Positions 56,497 through 64,000 of a stretch of DNA of 64,000 bases are shown here, piece by piece; within the stretch, counting starts at the first letter, position 1, and each line of letters opens with the position of its first letter. The stretch is from Bythopirellula sp. (GTDB lineage Bacteria > Planctomycetota > Planctomycetia > Pirellulales > Lacipirellulaceae): assembly GCA_028285205.1 (NCBI GenBank), contig JANQQA010000320.1, forward strand, positions 1 through 64,000, read 5' to 3'. A program made the position numbers and the translations under genes. Below the pieces are notes generated by a model. It did not search any database. It had not been told where the DNA came from and worked only from the letters and a program-made list of their open reading frames with translations.

Positions 56497-57849
56497 CTAA
56501 ACTTCGCCCAGCACCACATCCAAACAATCCACCAAAAAGTCGGCGTCGTCTTTGGTGATGCACATCGGCGGTTTGATCCGCAGTGTATTGCCGTAGAGTC
56601 CGCCCTTGCCGATGATTAGTCCGAGTTGCTTGCAACGTTCCATCACGTCGGCAGCTTGGGTTGTGGCGGGGGCTTTCGTCTGACGATCGGTGACCAACTC
56701 CACGCCGAGCATTAGGCCCATGCCACGCACCTCGCCAATCAGATCGTGCTTGTCTTGCAGTTCGAGCAGTCGATCCTTGATGTGCCCGCCTACCTGGATC
56801 GCGTTCTGCTGAATATTCTCTTCGTCGATCACCTCTAGCGTTGCCAAGCCCTGCGTCATGCTGATTGGGTTGCCACCGAACGTGTTGAAGTGAATTCGCT
56901 TGGTCATGACTTCGGAAATTTCTTCGGTTGTGGTCATCGCACCTAGCGGTGCGCCGTTACCGATCCCCTTGGCCATCGTGATCATGTCGGGCTTCACGCC
57001 CCAATTTTGGTGAGCCCAGTAGTGGGTACCGGTGCGTCCAAAGCCGCCCTGGACTTCGTCGGCAATACACAGCCCGCCGTGTTGTCGGACGATGTCATAG
57101 ACGATGCCGAAAAATTCCTTCGGTGGCGTGACCGAACCACCGACACCCTGAATGGGCTCGCCAATAAAACAGGCGATCTCCCCCGGCGTTTCGTACTGAA
57201 TGACGTTCTTGATATCGTGGGCACACTTCAAGTCGCACGACGGATATTCCAAGCCATAGGGACAGCGATAACAGTAACCTGCGTGCGTGTGATGGACGTG
57301 CGACCGATTGTTCGACGGGAATTTCCAGGTGCCATGGGCCGTCAAACTCATCGGCGTGCTGGTGCCGCCGTGGTAGCCGTTGCGCTGCGCGATGACGTCT
57401 TGATTCCCGGTGAACTCGCGGCATGAGAGGATGGCCACTTCGTTGGCTTCGCTACCGCTATTGGTGAAGTAGCTACGCGTCAGCCCTTCGGGCATCTTGC
57501 TGGCCAGCTTCTCGGCAAACTGGGCGATGGCTGGATGCAAATAAATTGTAGTCGTGTGTTGCAGTCGGTCGGACTGAGCTTTGACCTTCTCCAGGACCTG
57601 GGGATGGCAGTGTCCAACACTGACCGTAACGATTCCCGCGAACGCGTCGAGGTATCGACGTCCTGTCTCGTCCCAGAGGTACTGCATCTTGCCTTCAACG
57701 ATCATCAGCGGATCGCGATAGTAAGTCAGCACCCCTGGCGATACGTACTGATGCCTCAGCGCGATCACTTCGTCGCGCGACGGACCATCGTAAGCTGCAG
57801 GTTTGTGGTCGACGATCGGCAGTTGCGGCGTGTTTGTCGTTTGGCTCAT
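56497..57849 (-). CDS. Class III aminotransferase, AGXT2/beta-alanine type
   Basis: A 450-residue PLP enzyme. Class III landmarks: TNSGSEANEVAIL, IADEVQGGFGRTG, and the Schiff-base lysine in MAKGIGNGAPLGA. It carries the cysteine-rich insert CYRCPYGLEYPSCDLKC seen in AGXT2-like (alanine-glyoxylate / beta-alanine-pyruvate) enzymes. In this cluster it should move the amino group of beta-alanine (or 3-aminoisobutyrate) to pyruvate or glyoxylate, giving malonate semialdehyde for the MmsA enzyme encoded at 60554. It lies between preA (92 nt) and the permease (18 nt). Confidence 0.9.
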   Translation of the reverse strand: MSQTTNTPQLPIVDHKPAAYDGPSRDEVIALRHQYVSPGVLTYYRDPLMIVEGKMQYLWDETGRRYLDAFAGIVTVSVGHCHPQVLEKVKAQSDRLQHTTTIYLHPAIAQFAEKLASKMPEGLTRSYFTNSGSEANEVAILSCREFTGNQDVIAQRNGYHGGTSTPMSLTAHGTWKFPSNNRSHVHHTHAGYCYRCPYGLEYPSCDLKCAHDIKNVIQYETPGEIACFIGEPIQGVGGSVTPPKEFFGIVYDIVRQHGGLCIADEVQGGFGRTGTHYWAHQNWGVKPDMITMAKGIGNGAPLGAMTTTEEISEVMTKRIHFNTFGGNPISMTQGLATLEVIDEENIQQNAIQVGGHIKDRLLELQDKHDLIGEVRGMGLMLGVELVTDRQTKAPATTQAADVMERCKQLGLIIGKGGLYGNTLRIKPPMCITKDDADFLVDCLDVVLGEV

Positions 57850-57867
57850 TACACTGATTTCCTCTAG

Positions 57868-59532
57868 TTACTCCTCAATCCCCAAATCGCCCGCCTCCGG
57901 CACTAGCACGCCTGGCGGCTCGGCCAAGCCTCGCTCTTCGCGCGAGCCGGGAACCAGATTGTCGAGTGTGATGCCCAGGATCGCCGCGACGGCCATGCCT
58001 GTCTTGCCGATAGCGGAGAAAGATTCGGTAAACGTGTTGGCCACCGTCATTCGCCAATCGGTTTCGGTGTCAGTCAAGGGACCGAACCATGCCACTAGTT
58101 TATCAATGATCCAACTATTAAGCGAACTGATCGACTCGGCCGCTTCAGGCGAATTGAACCAGGCGGGCAAGCTTAGCCCCATGAACAGCGCGAATCCACC
58201 AATAAACAGATTGCGATCCGAGTTGAGATCGGCTTTCGAAAACTGACGCACTCCCACCGCAGCGATGAGACCGAACATGGCGCAATACAGTCCTCCCACC
58301 ACCGGTTTGGGGATGGCCGACGCTAACGCGCCAAACTTGCCAAACAGACCGAGCAAAATGAGGATCACGGCACCGATCTGCACGACATGCCGACTGCCGA
58401 CTTTGGTCAGCCCAACGAGTCCGATGTTCTCCGAGTAACTCGTCGAGCTGAATCCGCCGAACAGGCCGGTTAGCGCGCAACCAATTCCCTCCATGCCAAT
58501 CCCTCGCGATATTTCGTCCTGCGTGGGATCACCGCCGCCCGCCATGTTTTTGCAGGCATGGTAGTCGCCGAAGGATTCGATCATCGATGCCAGGTATCCT
58601 GCCAGCACTGCGACCAACGCACTGATCGACCATTGCGGGAGGCCCCACGGAAAGAACACGTCGGTCACGCGAAACCAGTCTGAGCGTTCGAACGCCGACA
58701 GGTCGACAAAGGCCGGGTTGCCCTTGGGAATCGTGCCGTTGCGTCCCAGCCACCAGCAAGTCGTGACCATCGCGACGATTGCCAACAGCATCGGAAACAG
58801 CTGGAAGATGCGAAATCGCTTGGACAGCACCAACGCGAACAGCACAATCAAAACCATCATGGGTATCGAGATGGCCCAGTTGCTCGCGGCCACTGGCGCT
58901 CCCGCCTGATACAACGCCAGACCAATCAGCATAATCACCGGTCCAATGACGACCGGCGATAGCACCCGCCGCACCAAACCCATCAGCCCGGTAAAGCCGA
59001 TGATTGCTTCGAGGATTCCGCCGATGATGACTGCGCCGGCAATCGTGCGCATTCCCTGGGCGCCGGTCGCCTCCCATTGCTCGACGAGCGGATTAAGAGT
59101 GGCCTCGGCGGTATCTCCGGCGATGACGGCGGACCAATCTGGCGCAGAACTGGTCTGCGTTGTTGCCACAATTCCAAAAAAGGCAGCGAGGAACGAAAAG
59201 GAAACGCCTTGAATAATCGGCAACCGCGAACCGTAGGTTGATTGCAGCAAAGTGGCGACGCCGCTGCAGAGCATGACCGACGAAATGAGCAGGGCCGTAT
59301 TGGTCAGCTGCAGTTCCAACAGCGCGGACTGAACCTGCTCAGGCAGCTGTTCTGGAATCGGCCAAAGTTGTGGGCCGAAGATTAGCGGCACCGCGACTGT
59401 CGAGCCAAACATCGTCAGCACATGTTGGAGTGCGAGCACGAACGCCTTGCCAGGGGGCGGGCGATCATCAAGACCGTAGACTAGCTGGGATCGGTCGATG
59501 GGCTGTGTCTCCGTGAGGACTCGGACTCGCAA
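57868..59532 (-). CDS. NCS2-family uracil/xanthine permease
   Basis: A 554-residue transporter with about 14 helices of the nucleobase-cation symporter-2 family. ALQHVLTMFGSTVAVPLIFG marks TM1. The conserved block SYSENIGLVGLTKVGSRHVV lies near the substrate site, followed by PKPVVGGLYCAMFGLIAAVG. By position in a pyrimidine cluster it most likely imports uracil, though xanthine or urate cannot be excluded. The start is TTG 59532, 9 nt after the beta-ureidopropionase stop, with no clear ribosome-binding site; translation may be coupled. Confidence 0.88.
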   Translation of the reverse strand: MRVRVLTETQPIDRSQLVYGLDDRPPPGKAFVLALQHVLTMFGSTVAVPLIFGPQLWPIPEQLPEQVQSALLELQLTNTALLISSVMLCSGVATLLQSTYGSRLPIIQGVSFSFLAAFFGIVATTQTSSAPDWSAVIAGDTAEATLNPLVEQWEATGAQGMRTIAGAVIIGGILEAIIGFTGLMGLVRRVLSPVVIGPVIMLIGLALYQAGAPVAASNWAISIPMMVLIVLFALVLSKRFRIFQLFPMLLAIVAMVTTCWWLGRNGTIPKGNPAFVDLSAFERSDWFRVTDVFFPWGLPQWSISALVAVLAGYLASMIESFGDYHACKNMAGGGDPTQDEISRGIGMEGIGCALTGLFGGFSSTSYSENIGLVGLTKVGSRHVVQIGAVILILLGLFGKFGALASAIPKPVVGGLYCAMFGLIAAVGVRQFSKADLNSDRNLFIGGFALFMGLSLPAWFNSPEAAESISSLNSWIIDKLVAWFGPLTDTETDWRMTVANTFTESFSAIGKTGMAVAAILGITLDNLVPGSREERGLAEPPGVLVPEAGDLGIEE

Positions 59533-59541
59533 GCGACGGAA

Positions 59542-60411
59542 CTAGGGCTCGACAATCGCACCGTAGGTGTCGGGACGACGGTCTCGGAAAAACTGCCAGA
59601 CGTTGCGGACTTCGCGGATCATATCGAGGTCCATGTCAGCGATGACGATTTCGTCGTTGTCGCGGCACGCTTCGGCCATGATCTGCCCACGAGGATCGCA
59701 GAAGTAGCTTTGTCCGTAGAACTCGCCGAACTTCCAGGGTTCTTCCGTGCCGGGGCGATTGATCGCGCCGACAAAGTACTGATTTGCCACTGCGTGCGCA
59801 GGTTGCTCAATCTTCCACAGGTATTCGCTCAAGCCGGCGACGGTGGCTGAGGGGTTGAACACGATCTCTGCACCGTTGAGTCCCAAACATCTGGCCCCAT
59901 CGGGGAAATGTCGATCATAGCAGATGTAGACTCCCACCTTCCCGACGCGCGTGTCGAACACGGGATACCCCAGGTTGCCTGGACGGAAGTAGAACTTCTC
60001 CCAAAAGCCGGGAGCACATTGCGGGATATGGATCTTCCGAAACTTGCCGAGATAGCTCCCATCGGCATCGATGACGGCCGCCGTGTTGTAGTAGACGCCC
60101 GGCAGTTCTTCCTCATAGACCGGCACGACCATAACCATTTCGTGCTTCTTGGCAATCTCTTGCATTAGCTTCGTCGTCGGTCCGTCGGGCACCCGTTCGG
60201 TGAGCTCGTACCACTTGGCCTCTTGCTCGCAGCAGAAGTACGGACCGTTGAAAAGCTCCTGCAAGCAGACTACCTGTGCACCTTTGCTGGCAGCTTCCTC
60301 CAGCATGCCGACGGTCTTGTCGGTCATCGCCTGCTTGATCTTGGCAACCGGCGAATCACCCGGTTCGTTTAGCTTGGCTTGGATGAGTGCACCACGGACC
60401 ATTCGGCTCAT
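59542..60411 (-). CDS. Beta-ureidopropionase (N-carbamoyl-beta-alanine amidohydrolase)
   Basis: A 289-residue nitrilase-superfamily enzyme that hydrolyses N-carbamoyl-beta-alanine to beta-alanine, CO2 and ammonia. The catalytic triad is complete: Glu52 in CLQELFNGPYFC, Lys126 in FRKIHIPQ, and Cys164 in YICYDRHFP. The sequence NGPYFCCEQE with PQCAPGFWEKFYFRPGN is close to AguB/beta-ureidopropionase. ATG 60411 is chosen because ctggggag lies 7 nt upstream; ATG 60402 is possible. It leads the minus-strand operon and is divergent from mmsA. N-carbamoylputrescine amidase is the main alternative, but the neighbours favour pyrimidine catabolism. Confidence 0.88.
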   Translation of the reverse strand: MSRMVRGALIQAKLNEPGDSPVAKIKQAMTDKTVGMLEEAASKGAQVVCLQELFNGPYFCCEQEAKWYELTERVPDGPTTKLMQEIAKKHEMVMVVPVYEEELPGVYYNTAAVIDADGSYLGKFRKIHIPQCAPGFWEKFYFRPGNLGYPVFDTRVGKVGVYICYDRHFPDGARCLGLNGAEIVFNPSATVAGLSEYLWKIEQPAHAVANQYFVGAINRPGTEEPWKFGEFYGQSYFCDPRGQIMAEACRDNDEIVIADMDLDMIREVRNVWQFFRDRRPDTYGAIVEP

Positions 60412-60445
60412 CAAAAAACTCCCCAGCAACGGATGTTTGGCTGAC

Positions 60446-60474
60446 TTGGGTAAAAATTAAGAATTGATTATGAT
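60446..60474 (+). promoter_or_regulatory. Probable promoter of mmsA
   Basis: TTGGGT (60446-60451), 17 bp, TATGAT (60469-60474). A start near 60481 gives a leader of about 73 nt before the ATG at 60554. It overlaps the divergent promoter proposed for the catabolic operon. Confidence 0.48.
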
Positions 60475-60484
60475 AGCGATTCAA
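60456..60484 (-). promoter_or_regulatory. Probable promoter of the beta-ureidopropionase operon
   Basis: On the minus strand TTGAAT (60484-60479), 17 bp, CTTAAT (60461-60456). A start near 60449 gives a leader of about 38 nt before ATG 60411. The -10 box is imperfect. It overlaps the mmsA promoter almost entirely, so polymerase binding may be mutually exclusive. Confidence 0.4.
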
Positions 60485-60553
60485 CCCAAAAAATCCTACT
60501 AGACTCTTCCCGCATTTTCCTCCCAACAGCGACGTTTAAGTCGCGCGACGAAC

Positions 60554-62053
60554 ATGGCTACCAGCACACCTCAGACCGTTCCTCTCCTCGATGGTGGCAA
60601 CTGGCGCAGGAGCAACTCCACAAACACCGCCGACGTATACAATCCGTCGACAGGCGAGATCATCGCTGAAGTGCCGCTCTGCGACGAAGCAGAGACCGCC
60701 GCGATCATCGAGTCGGCGGCACGCGCATTGCCAGCCTGGTCGGAGACACCCGCCGTCGAACGGGCGCGTGTGATGTTCAAGTTCCGTCAGTTGATGGAAG
60801 ATCACTTCGACGAACTGGCTGCGCTGGTCACGCGCGAGCATGGCAAGACGTTGCCAGAAGCGCGAGCCGAAGTGCAGCGCGGACTGGAGATGGTGGAGTT
60901 CGCCTGCGGCGTGCCGTCGCTGCTTACGGGTGAAACGCTCCCGAACATTGCCGCCAGTGTCGACGCCGAGACCAATCGTCATCCCGTGGGCGTTTGCGTG
61001 GGCATCACGCCGTATAACTTTCCGTCCATGGTGCCGCTGTGGATGATTCCGGTAGCATTGGTTTGCGGGAATACGTTTGTACTGAAGCCGTCGGAAAAAG
61101 TCCCACTCTCGTCGATCCGCCTCGGGGAACTGCTCGTTGCAGCCGGGCTGCCCGCTGGCGTGTTTAATATCGTCCATGGCGATAAGACGTGTGTCGACGT
61201 TCTGCTGACGCATCCAAGCGTCGCGGCAATTTCGTTTGTCGGCTCGACAGCGATTGCCAAGTACATCTATGAAACCGGCACGCAGAATGCCAAACGCGTG
61301 CAAGCGGCAGGCGGTGCGAAGAATCACCTCATCATTATGCCCGACGCTGATTTGGAACAGTCGGTCAAAGCGCTCGCAGCCAGCGCCTACGGCTGTGCCG
61401 GTCAGCGCTGCATGGCGGGGAGCGTGGCGGTTGCAGTCGGTGAAATCGCCGAGCCGCTGGTCGGTGAGCTGTGCAGTCACGCCAGCTCGCTCACCGTCGG
61501 ACCCACGGACGGAAACGAAGGCGTCGACGTCGGCCCACTCATCCGTCGCGAACACTTGGACCGTGTGAGCAGTTACATCGACATCGCCAGCAGCGAAGGT
61601 GCCGATGTCGCGCTCGACGGACGCGTCGGCGACGATTCGTTCCTGCTCGGCCCCTGTGTCGTCGATCGTGTGCAGCCGGACATGCGCCTGGCGTCCGAAG
61701 AAATCTTCGGCCCCGTCCTGTCCGTCATGCGGGCGAACGATCTGGAAAGCGCCCTGGAAATCGGTCGCAATTGCCCCTACGGCAACGGAGCCTCGATCTT
61801 CACCCGCGATGGCTACGCCGCGCGCGAGTTCAAGCAACACTTCAACGCCGGCATGATCGGTATCAACGTCGGCGTGCCCGCCCCGATGGCCTGGTTCCCA
61901 TTCACCGGCTGGAACCAATCCTTCTTCGGCGACCTCCACCTCCAAGGCAGCGAAAGCGTCCACTTTTACACACGCCAAAAAACGATACTCACACGCTGGT
62001 TCCAATCGGCTGACTCTTCGCACCACGATCCAGTGTGGAAGACGCAGCGGTAG
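60554..62053 (+). CDS. mmsA: CoA-acylating methylmalonate-semialdehyde dehydrogenase
   Basis: A 499-residue aldehyde dehydrogenase of the MmsA/IolA type, which turns malonate (or methylmalonate) semialdehyde, NAD and CoA into acetyl- (or propionyl-) CoA. Motifs: VGVCVGITPYNFPSMVPLWM, SFVGSTAIAKYIYETG, and the catalytic Cys286 in GCAGQRCMAG. The usual GluXXX residue of hydrolytic ALDHs is replaced, as normal for this CoA-dependent family (AAGGAKNHLI). It is divergent from the beta-ureidopropionase operon, completing the route from uracil to acetyl-CoA after transamination. Confidence 0.94.
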   Translation: MATSTPQTVPLLDGGNWRRSNSTNTADVYNPSTGEIIAEVPLCDEAETAAIIESAARALPAWSETPAVERARVMFKFRQLMEDHFDELAALVTREHGKTLPEARAEVQRGLEMVEFACGVPSLLTGETLPNIAASVDAETNRHPVGVCVGITPYNFPSMVPLWMIPVALVCGNTFVLKPSEKVPLSSIRLGELLVAAGLPAGVFNIVHGDKTCVDVLLTHPSVAAISFVGSTAIAKYIYETGTQNAKRVQAAGGAKNHLIIMPDADLEQSVKALAASAYGCAGQRCMAGSVAVAVGEIAEPLVGELCSHASSLTVGPTDGNEGVDVGPLIRREHLDRVSSYIDIASSEGADVALDGRVGDDSFLLGPCVVDRVQPDMRLASEEIFGPVLSVMRANDLESALEIGRNCPYGNGASIFTRDGYAAREFKQHFNAGMIGINVGVPAPMAWFPFTGWNQSFFGDLHLQGSESVHFYTRQKTILTRWFQSADSSHHDPVWKTQR

Positions 62054-62076
62054 ATTAGTTGCTGCTGCCGAAGGCG

Positions 62077-63255
62077 CTACGCAGTCTGCACCCATTCCTT
62101 AGGCAAGCCAGGGCGGTTGTTACTCATCCGGTATTCTCCGGTGAACACCCACTCGGCAAGCGTCGGCCTCATGCCCATTGCCAATGCAAGGGTGGTAAAC
62201 ACCGTTAAGAATACCACGACTTCTGGATAGACCTTTATCGATAGAAGAACGGCGGGAATCAGAACGCCAGAACCGAGAATCAACATCGGAGCTCTGAAGA
62301 CTTGATCATAGCCTGGGATACGTAAGCGGCCGGTCGCGATCCTTCCCACAACGGAAATCGGGGCGTACAAAGAACCGTAAATCAATAATCTTGCGCACGC
62401 AACAACCAAAGCAAAGAATATCGTCGTGCCAATGGCAGCGTCATGAAGTTCAGTCGCATCACCCCCATTTGCTGTGATTGAACACAGGTAGGTCATCTCC
62501 GCGGCTAACCATGCGCACACCAGGCTGATTCCCCAAACGTGCTTCCATGAGATCTGCGGCTCCAGACTCCCCTGGCGACCGCGATTCACAAGAGGCCAGT
62601 ATTCACAAAGCGCGGCTGAACTCGCAGGGATTAGCCTGAACTCTCGGTCTACCGAAGCATCCCACGGAAAGCGCCGCAATGCATTCTCGTAGCCTCGACA
62701 GCAAGAGAAATAGGCGGCTGCAATCAACGCCATAGTCATCCACTGAGAGCTAGTCGTTAAAGGGATTAACGATGTCAGCAAAACAGTCGCATATACCGAC
62801 CCAAACGACCTGGTTCTGAGGTTTGCGAACGTCATCATGCCGCAGTAAGGCGCAACATACAGGAGAACTGGATAGACGTTCTGAAAGAAGTATCCGGCCA
62901 GCAGTGCACAAACGCCAAGAATTGACAGCTCGTTCCGCGTCAATGTGACTGGGCCAAATGGCAAACGCCGATCTGGTGTCCAAGGCGTGTTCTCTATCCA
63001 GCCGCGCAAACCCGTGTTCCACACCGGACAGCGGAACGAAAATCGCAGCAGGGCGGCGAAGATGATTGCAAGAGCCAGGGCTCCGCCAGGAAGCAGCGGT
63101 GCTGCCCAGTTGTCTGGCAATGCCGCGTAGAACCAGAATAGCGTTCCCATTAGCAGCAATTGCGCCAAATACAGCGAGAGCAAGAACACGGCCAAATAGA
63201 ACACCCACTGGTACGAGCGCTTGAATTGAGACATGGCATCTGAATTGAGTTTCAC
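62077..63255 (-). CDS. ABC transporter membrane subunit (unclassified)
   Basis: A 392-residue membrane protein with about 10 hydrophobic helices: a pair at the N-terminus (FYLAVFLLSLYLAQLLLMGT, LLPGGALALAIIFAALL), a central group, and a C-terminal group ending in SIKVYPEVVVFLTVFTTLA. No family is recognised by sequence. Its GTG start overlaps the ATPase stop by one base (TAGTG at 63257-63253), which argues that it is the partner permease. ATG 63234 is a second possible start. Substrate unknown. Confidence 0.72.
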   Translation of the reverse strand: MKLNSDAMSQFKRSYQWVFYLAVFLLSLYLAQLLLMGTLFWFYAALPDNWAAPLLPGGALALAIIFAALLRFSFRCPVWNTGLRGWIENTPWTPDRRLPFGPVTLTRNELSILGVCALLAGYFFQNVYPVLLYVAPYCGMMTFANLRTRSFGSVYATVLLTSLIPLTTSSQWMTMALIAAAYFSCCRGYENALRRFPWDASVDREFRLIPASSAALCEYWPLVNRGRQGSLEPQISWKHVWGISLVCAWLAAEMTYLCSITANGGDATELHDAAIGTTIFFALVVACARLLIYGSLYAPISVVGRIATGRLRIPGYDQVFRAPMLILGSGVLIPAVLLSIKVYPEVVVFLTVFTTLALAMGMRPTLAEWVFTGEYRMSNNRPGLPKEWVQTA

Positions 63256-64000
63256 TATTTGGCATCCTCCGCAAAATAGCTGTCGATATTGCGCAGCGTT
63301 TCCGGATGAATCAATCGCTGCAGGACTTCGCCGAGGTCGCCCTCGATACCCGCTTCGCGCCGGAGCCCCGCGACCGTGTCGTACGCGGCCAGGCGCCCGT
63401 CGGCGACGATCGCTACGCGATCGGACAACTCCTCCACGAGTTCGGGAACAGGCGTGGTCATCACGACCGTCACCGCCTTGTCGTCGGCTAGTCGCTTCAG
63501 CACGCGCTTGAGCGCCAAGATCCCCGCCGGATCGAGTCCGCCGGAAAAAGGTTCGTCGAGTAAAAGATACGGTGCCCGCGTGATCAGCGCTCCGCAGATC
63601 GCGATCTTTTTCAACTGACCCGCGGAATAGCTGGAAATCGCTCGGTCGCCCTGTTCGGCTAGATTGAACAACTTAAGCAACCGCTCTGCATGTTCCATCC
63701 GCGCAGACGGTCCGATGTCGTAGAGCTCAGCGACCGCTAAGAGAAACTCGCGACCTGAGTGGGTCGCCGGTAGCCACGGTTTGTCGGGCAGGTAGGCGAC
63801 CTTTTTGCGTATCGCCAGCTCACCCTCAGGTGAGCTGCGCCGCCGCACGCCGTCGAACTCAACGTAGCCTTCCTGCGGCGAAAGAACACCGGCCATGGCA
63901 GATAGCAAAGTGCTCTTACCCATACCGTTGGGGCCCAGCACTGTCACTAACTCGCCGGTTTGAACTTCAAAAGAAACGTCGACCAAAACGGGACGCACAC
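63255..64000 (-). CDS. ABC transporter ATP-binding protein (5' end cut by window)
   Basis: The last 248 or so residues of an ABC ATPase. Walker A LGPNGMGKST (near residue 22 of the visible part), signature motif YSAGQLKKIAI, Walker B YLLLDEPFSG and the switch region VVMTTPVPELVEE are intact. The first visible codons (RPVLVDVSFEV) are the usual beta-strand before Walker A, so the true start lies outside the right edge; the GTG at 63998 is unlikely to be it. It is co-transcribed with the membrane subunit and resembles the CcmA/multidrug-type exporter ATPases. Confidence 0.9.
   Translation of the reverse strand, partial: VRPVLVDVSFEVQTGELVTVLGPNGMGKSTLLSAMAGVLSPQEGYVEFDGVRRRSSPEGELAIRKKVAYLPDKPWLPATHSGREFLLAVAELYDIGPSARMEHAERLLKLFNLAEQGDRAISSYSAGQLKKIAICGALITRAPYLLLDEPFSGGLDPAGILALKRVLKRLADDKAVTVVMTTPVPELVEELSDRVAIVADGRLAAYDTVAGLRREAGIEGDLGEVLQRLIHPETLRNIDSYFAEDAK

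Noticed and set aside
60536-62095. 519-residue minus-strand frame opposite mmsA
   Set aside because: Antisense shadow of a GC-rich enzyme gene; composition is unlike a protein and mmsA is unambiguous.

Overview
The window is about 57% GC by eye and reads as a chromosomal piece of a planctomycete, most likely order Pirellulales. The evidence is the set of families: two DUF1559 prepilin-like proteins, a Cys/Thr-rich YTV-repeat protein, a DUF1549/DUF1501 pair, dockerin-like PEP-CTERM proteins with an exosortase, a one-piece Wzz/BY-kinase-like protein, and an eukaryote-like type II glutamine synthetase beside a type I enzyme. I see no insertion sequences, phage genes, CRISPR arrays, rRNA or tRNA genes. 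Genes lie on both strands in short operons, and several strong intrinsic terminators are visible.

Left part (1-12.3 kb): a dockerin/PEP-CTERM protein, a methyltransferase, gap with its terminator, ribBA, an esterase translationally coupled to a protein of unknown function, then CBS protein - korA - korB - zinc-ribbon CBS protein (a 2-oxoacid:ferredoxin oxidoreductase bracketed by two putative nucleotide sensors), and a HAD-like secreted protein. From 12.6 to 24.2 kb: the YTV-repeat protein, an FKBP isomerase, a DUF1559 protein, the sulfate activation pair cysD and cysN/C with a large inverted repeat between them, a zinc metalloprotease lacking a signal peptide, and a run of VOC - VOC - EEP nuclease/phosphatase - GNAT genes.

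Middle (24-34.7 kb): an exopolysaccharide/exosortase locus made of a Wza-like lipoprotein with a proline-rich membrane partner, an exosortase with Cys/Arg/His, and a Wzz/BY-kinase-like protein that has lost the Walker A lysine and the tyrosine tail. An MMPL/RND exporter, a stand-alone MshEN-like protein (possibly c-di-GMP binding) and a Hanks-type kinase follow. At 35-38 kb, glnII (GSII) and glnA (GSI) sit in tandem behind a consensus sigma-54 promoter with a leader of about 470 nt. This is the clearest regulatory signal in the window.

Right part (38-64 kb): a lipoprotein and a second DUF1559 protein, a TrkA-C membrane protein, a TTG-started 2-oxoacid decarboxylase, a 1071-residue beta-repeat PEP-CTERM protein, the overlapping ald - kef - mtnA operon, rplM-rpsI, a TIGR02117 protein, and the DUF1549/DUF1501 pair. 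A reductive pyrimidine/beta-alanine catabolic cluster follows (preA, AGXT2-like aminotransferase, uracil permease, beta-ureidopropionase, divergent mmsA). It lacks dihydropyrimidinase and PreT in the window, and its PreA has no iron-sulfur domain. The window ends in an ABC transporter operon whose ATPase gene is cut by the right edge.

I did not find one clearly new multi-gene system. The best candidates for something undescribed are the kinase-dead-looking BY-kinase in the exosortase locus, the CBS-Kor-CBS arrangement, the stand-alone MshEN-like protein, and the sigma-54/leader control of the double glutamine synthetase locus.
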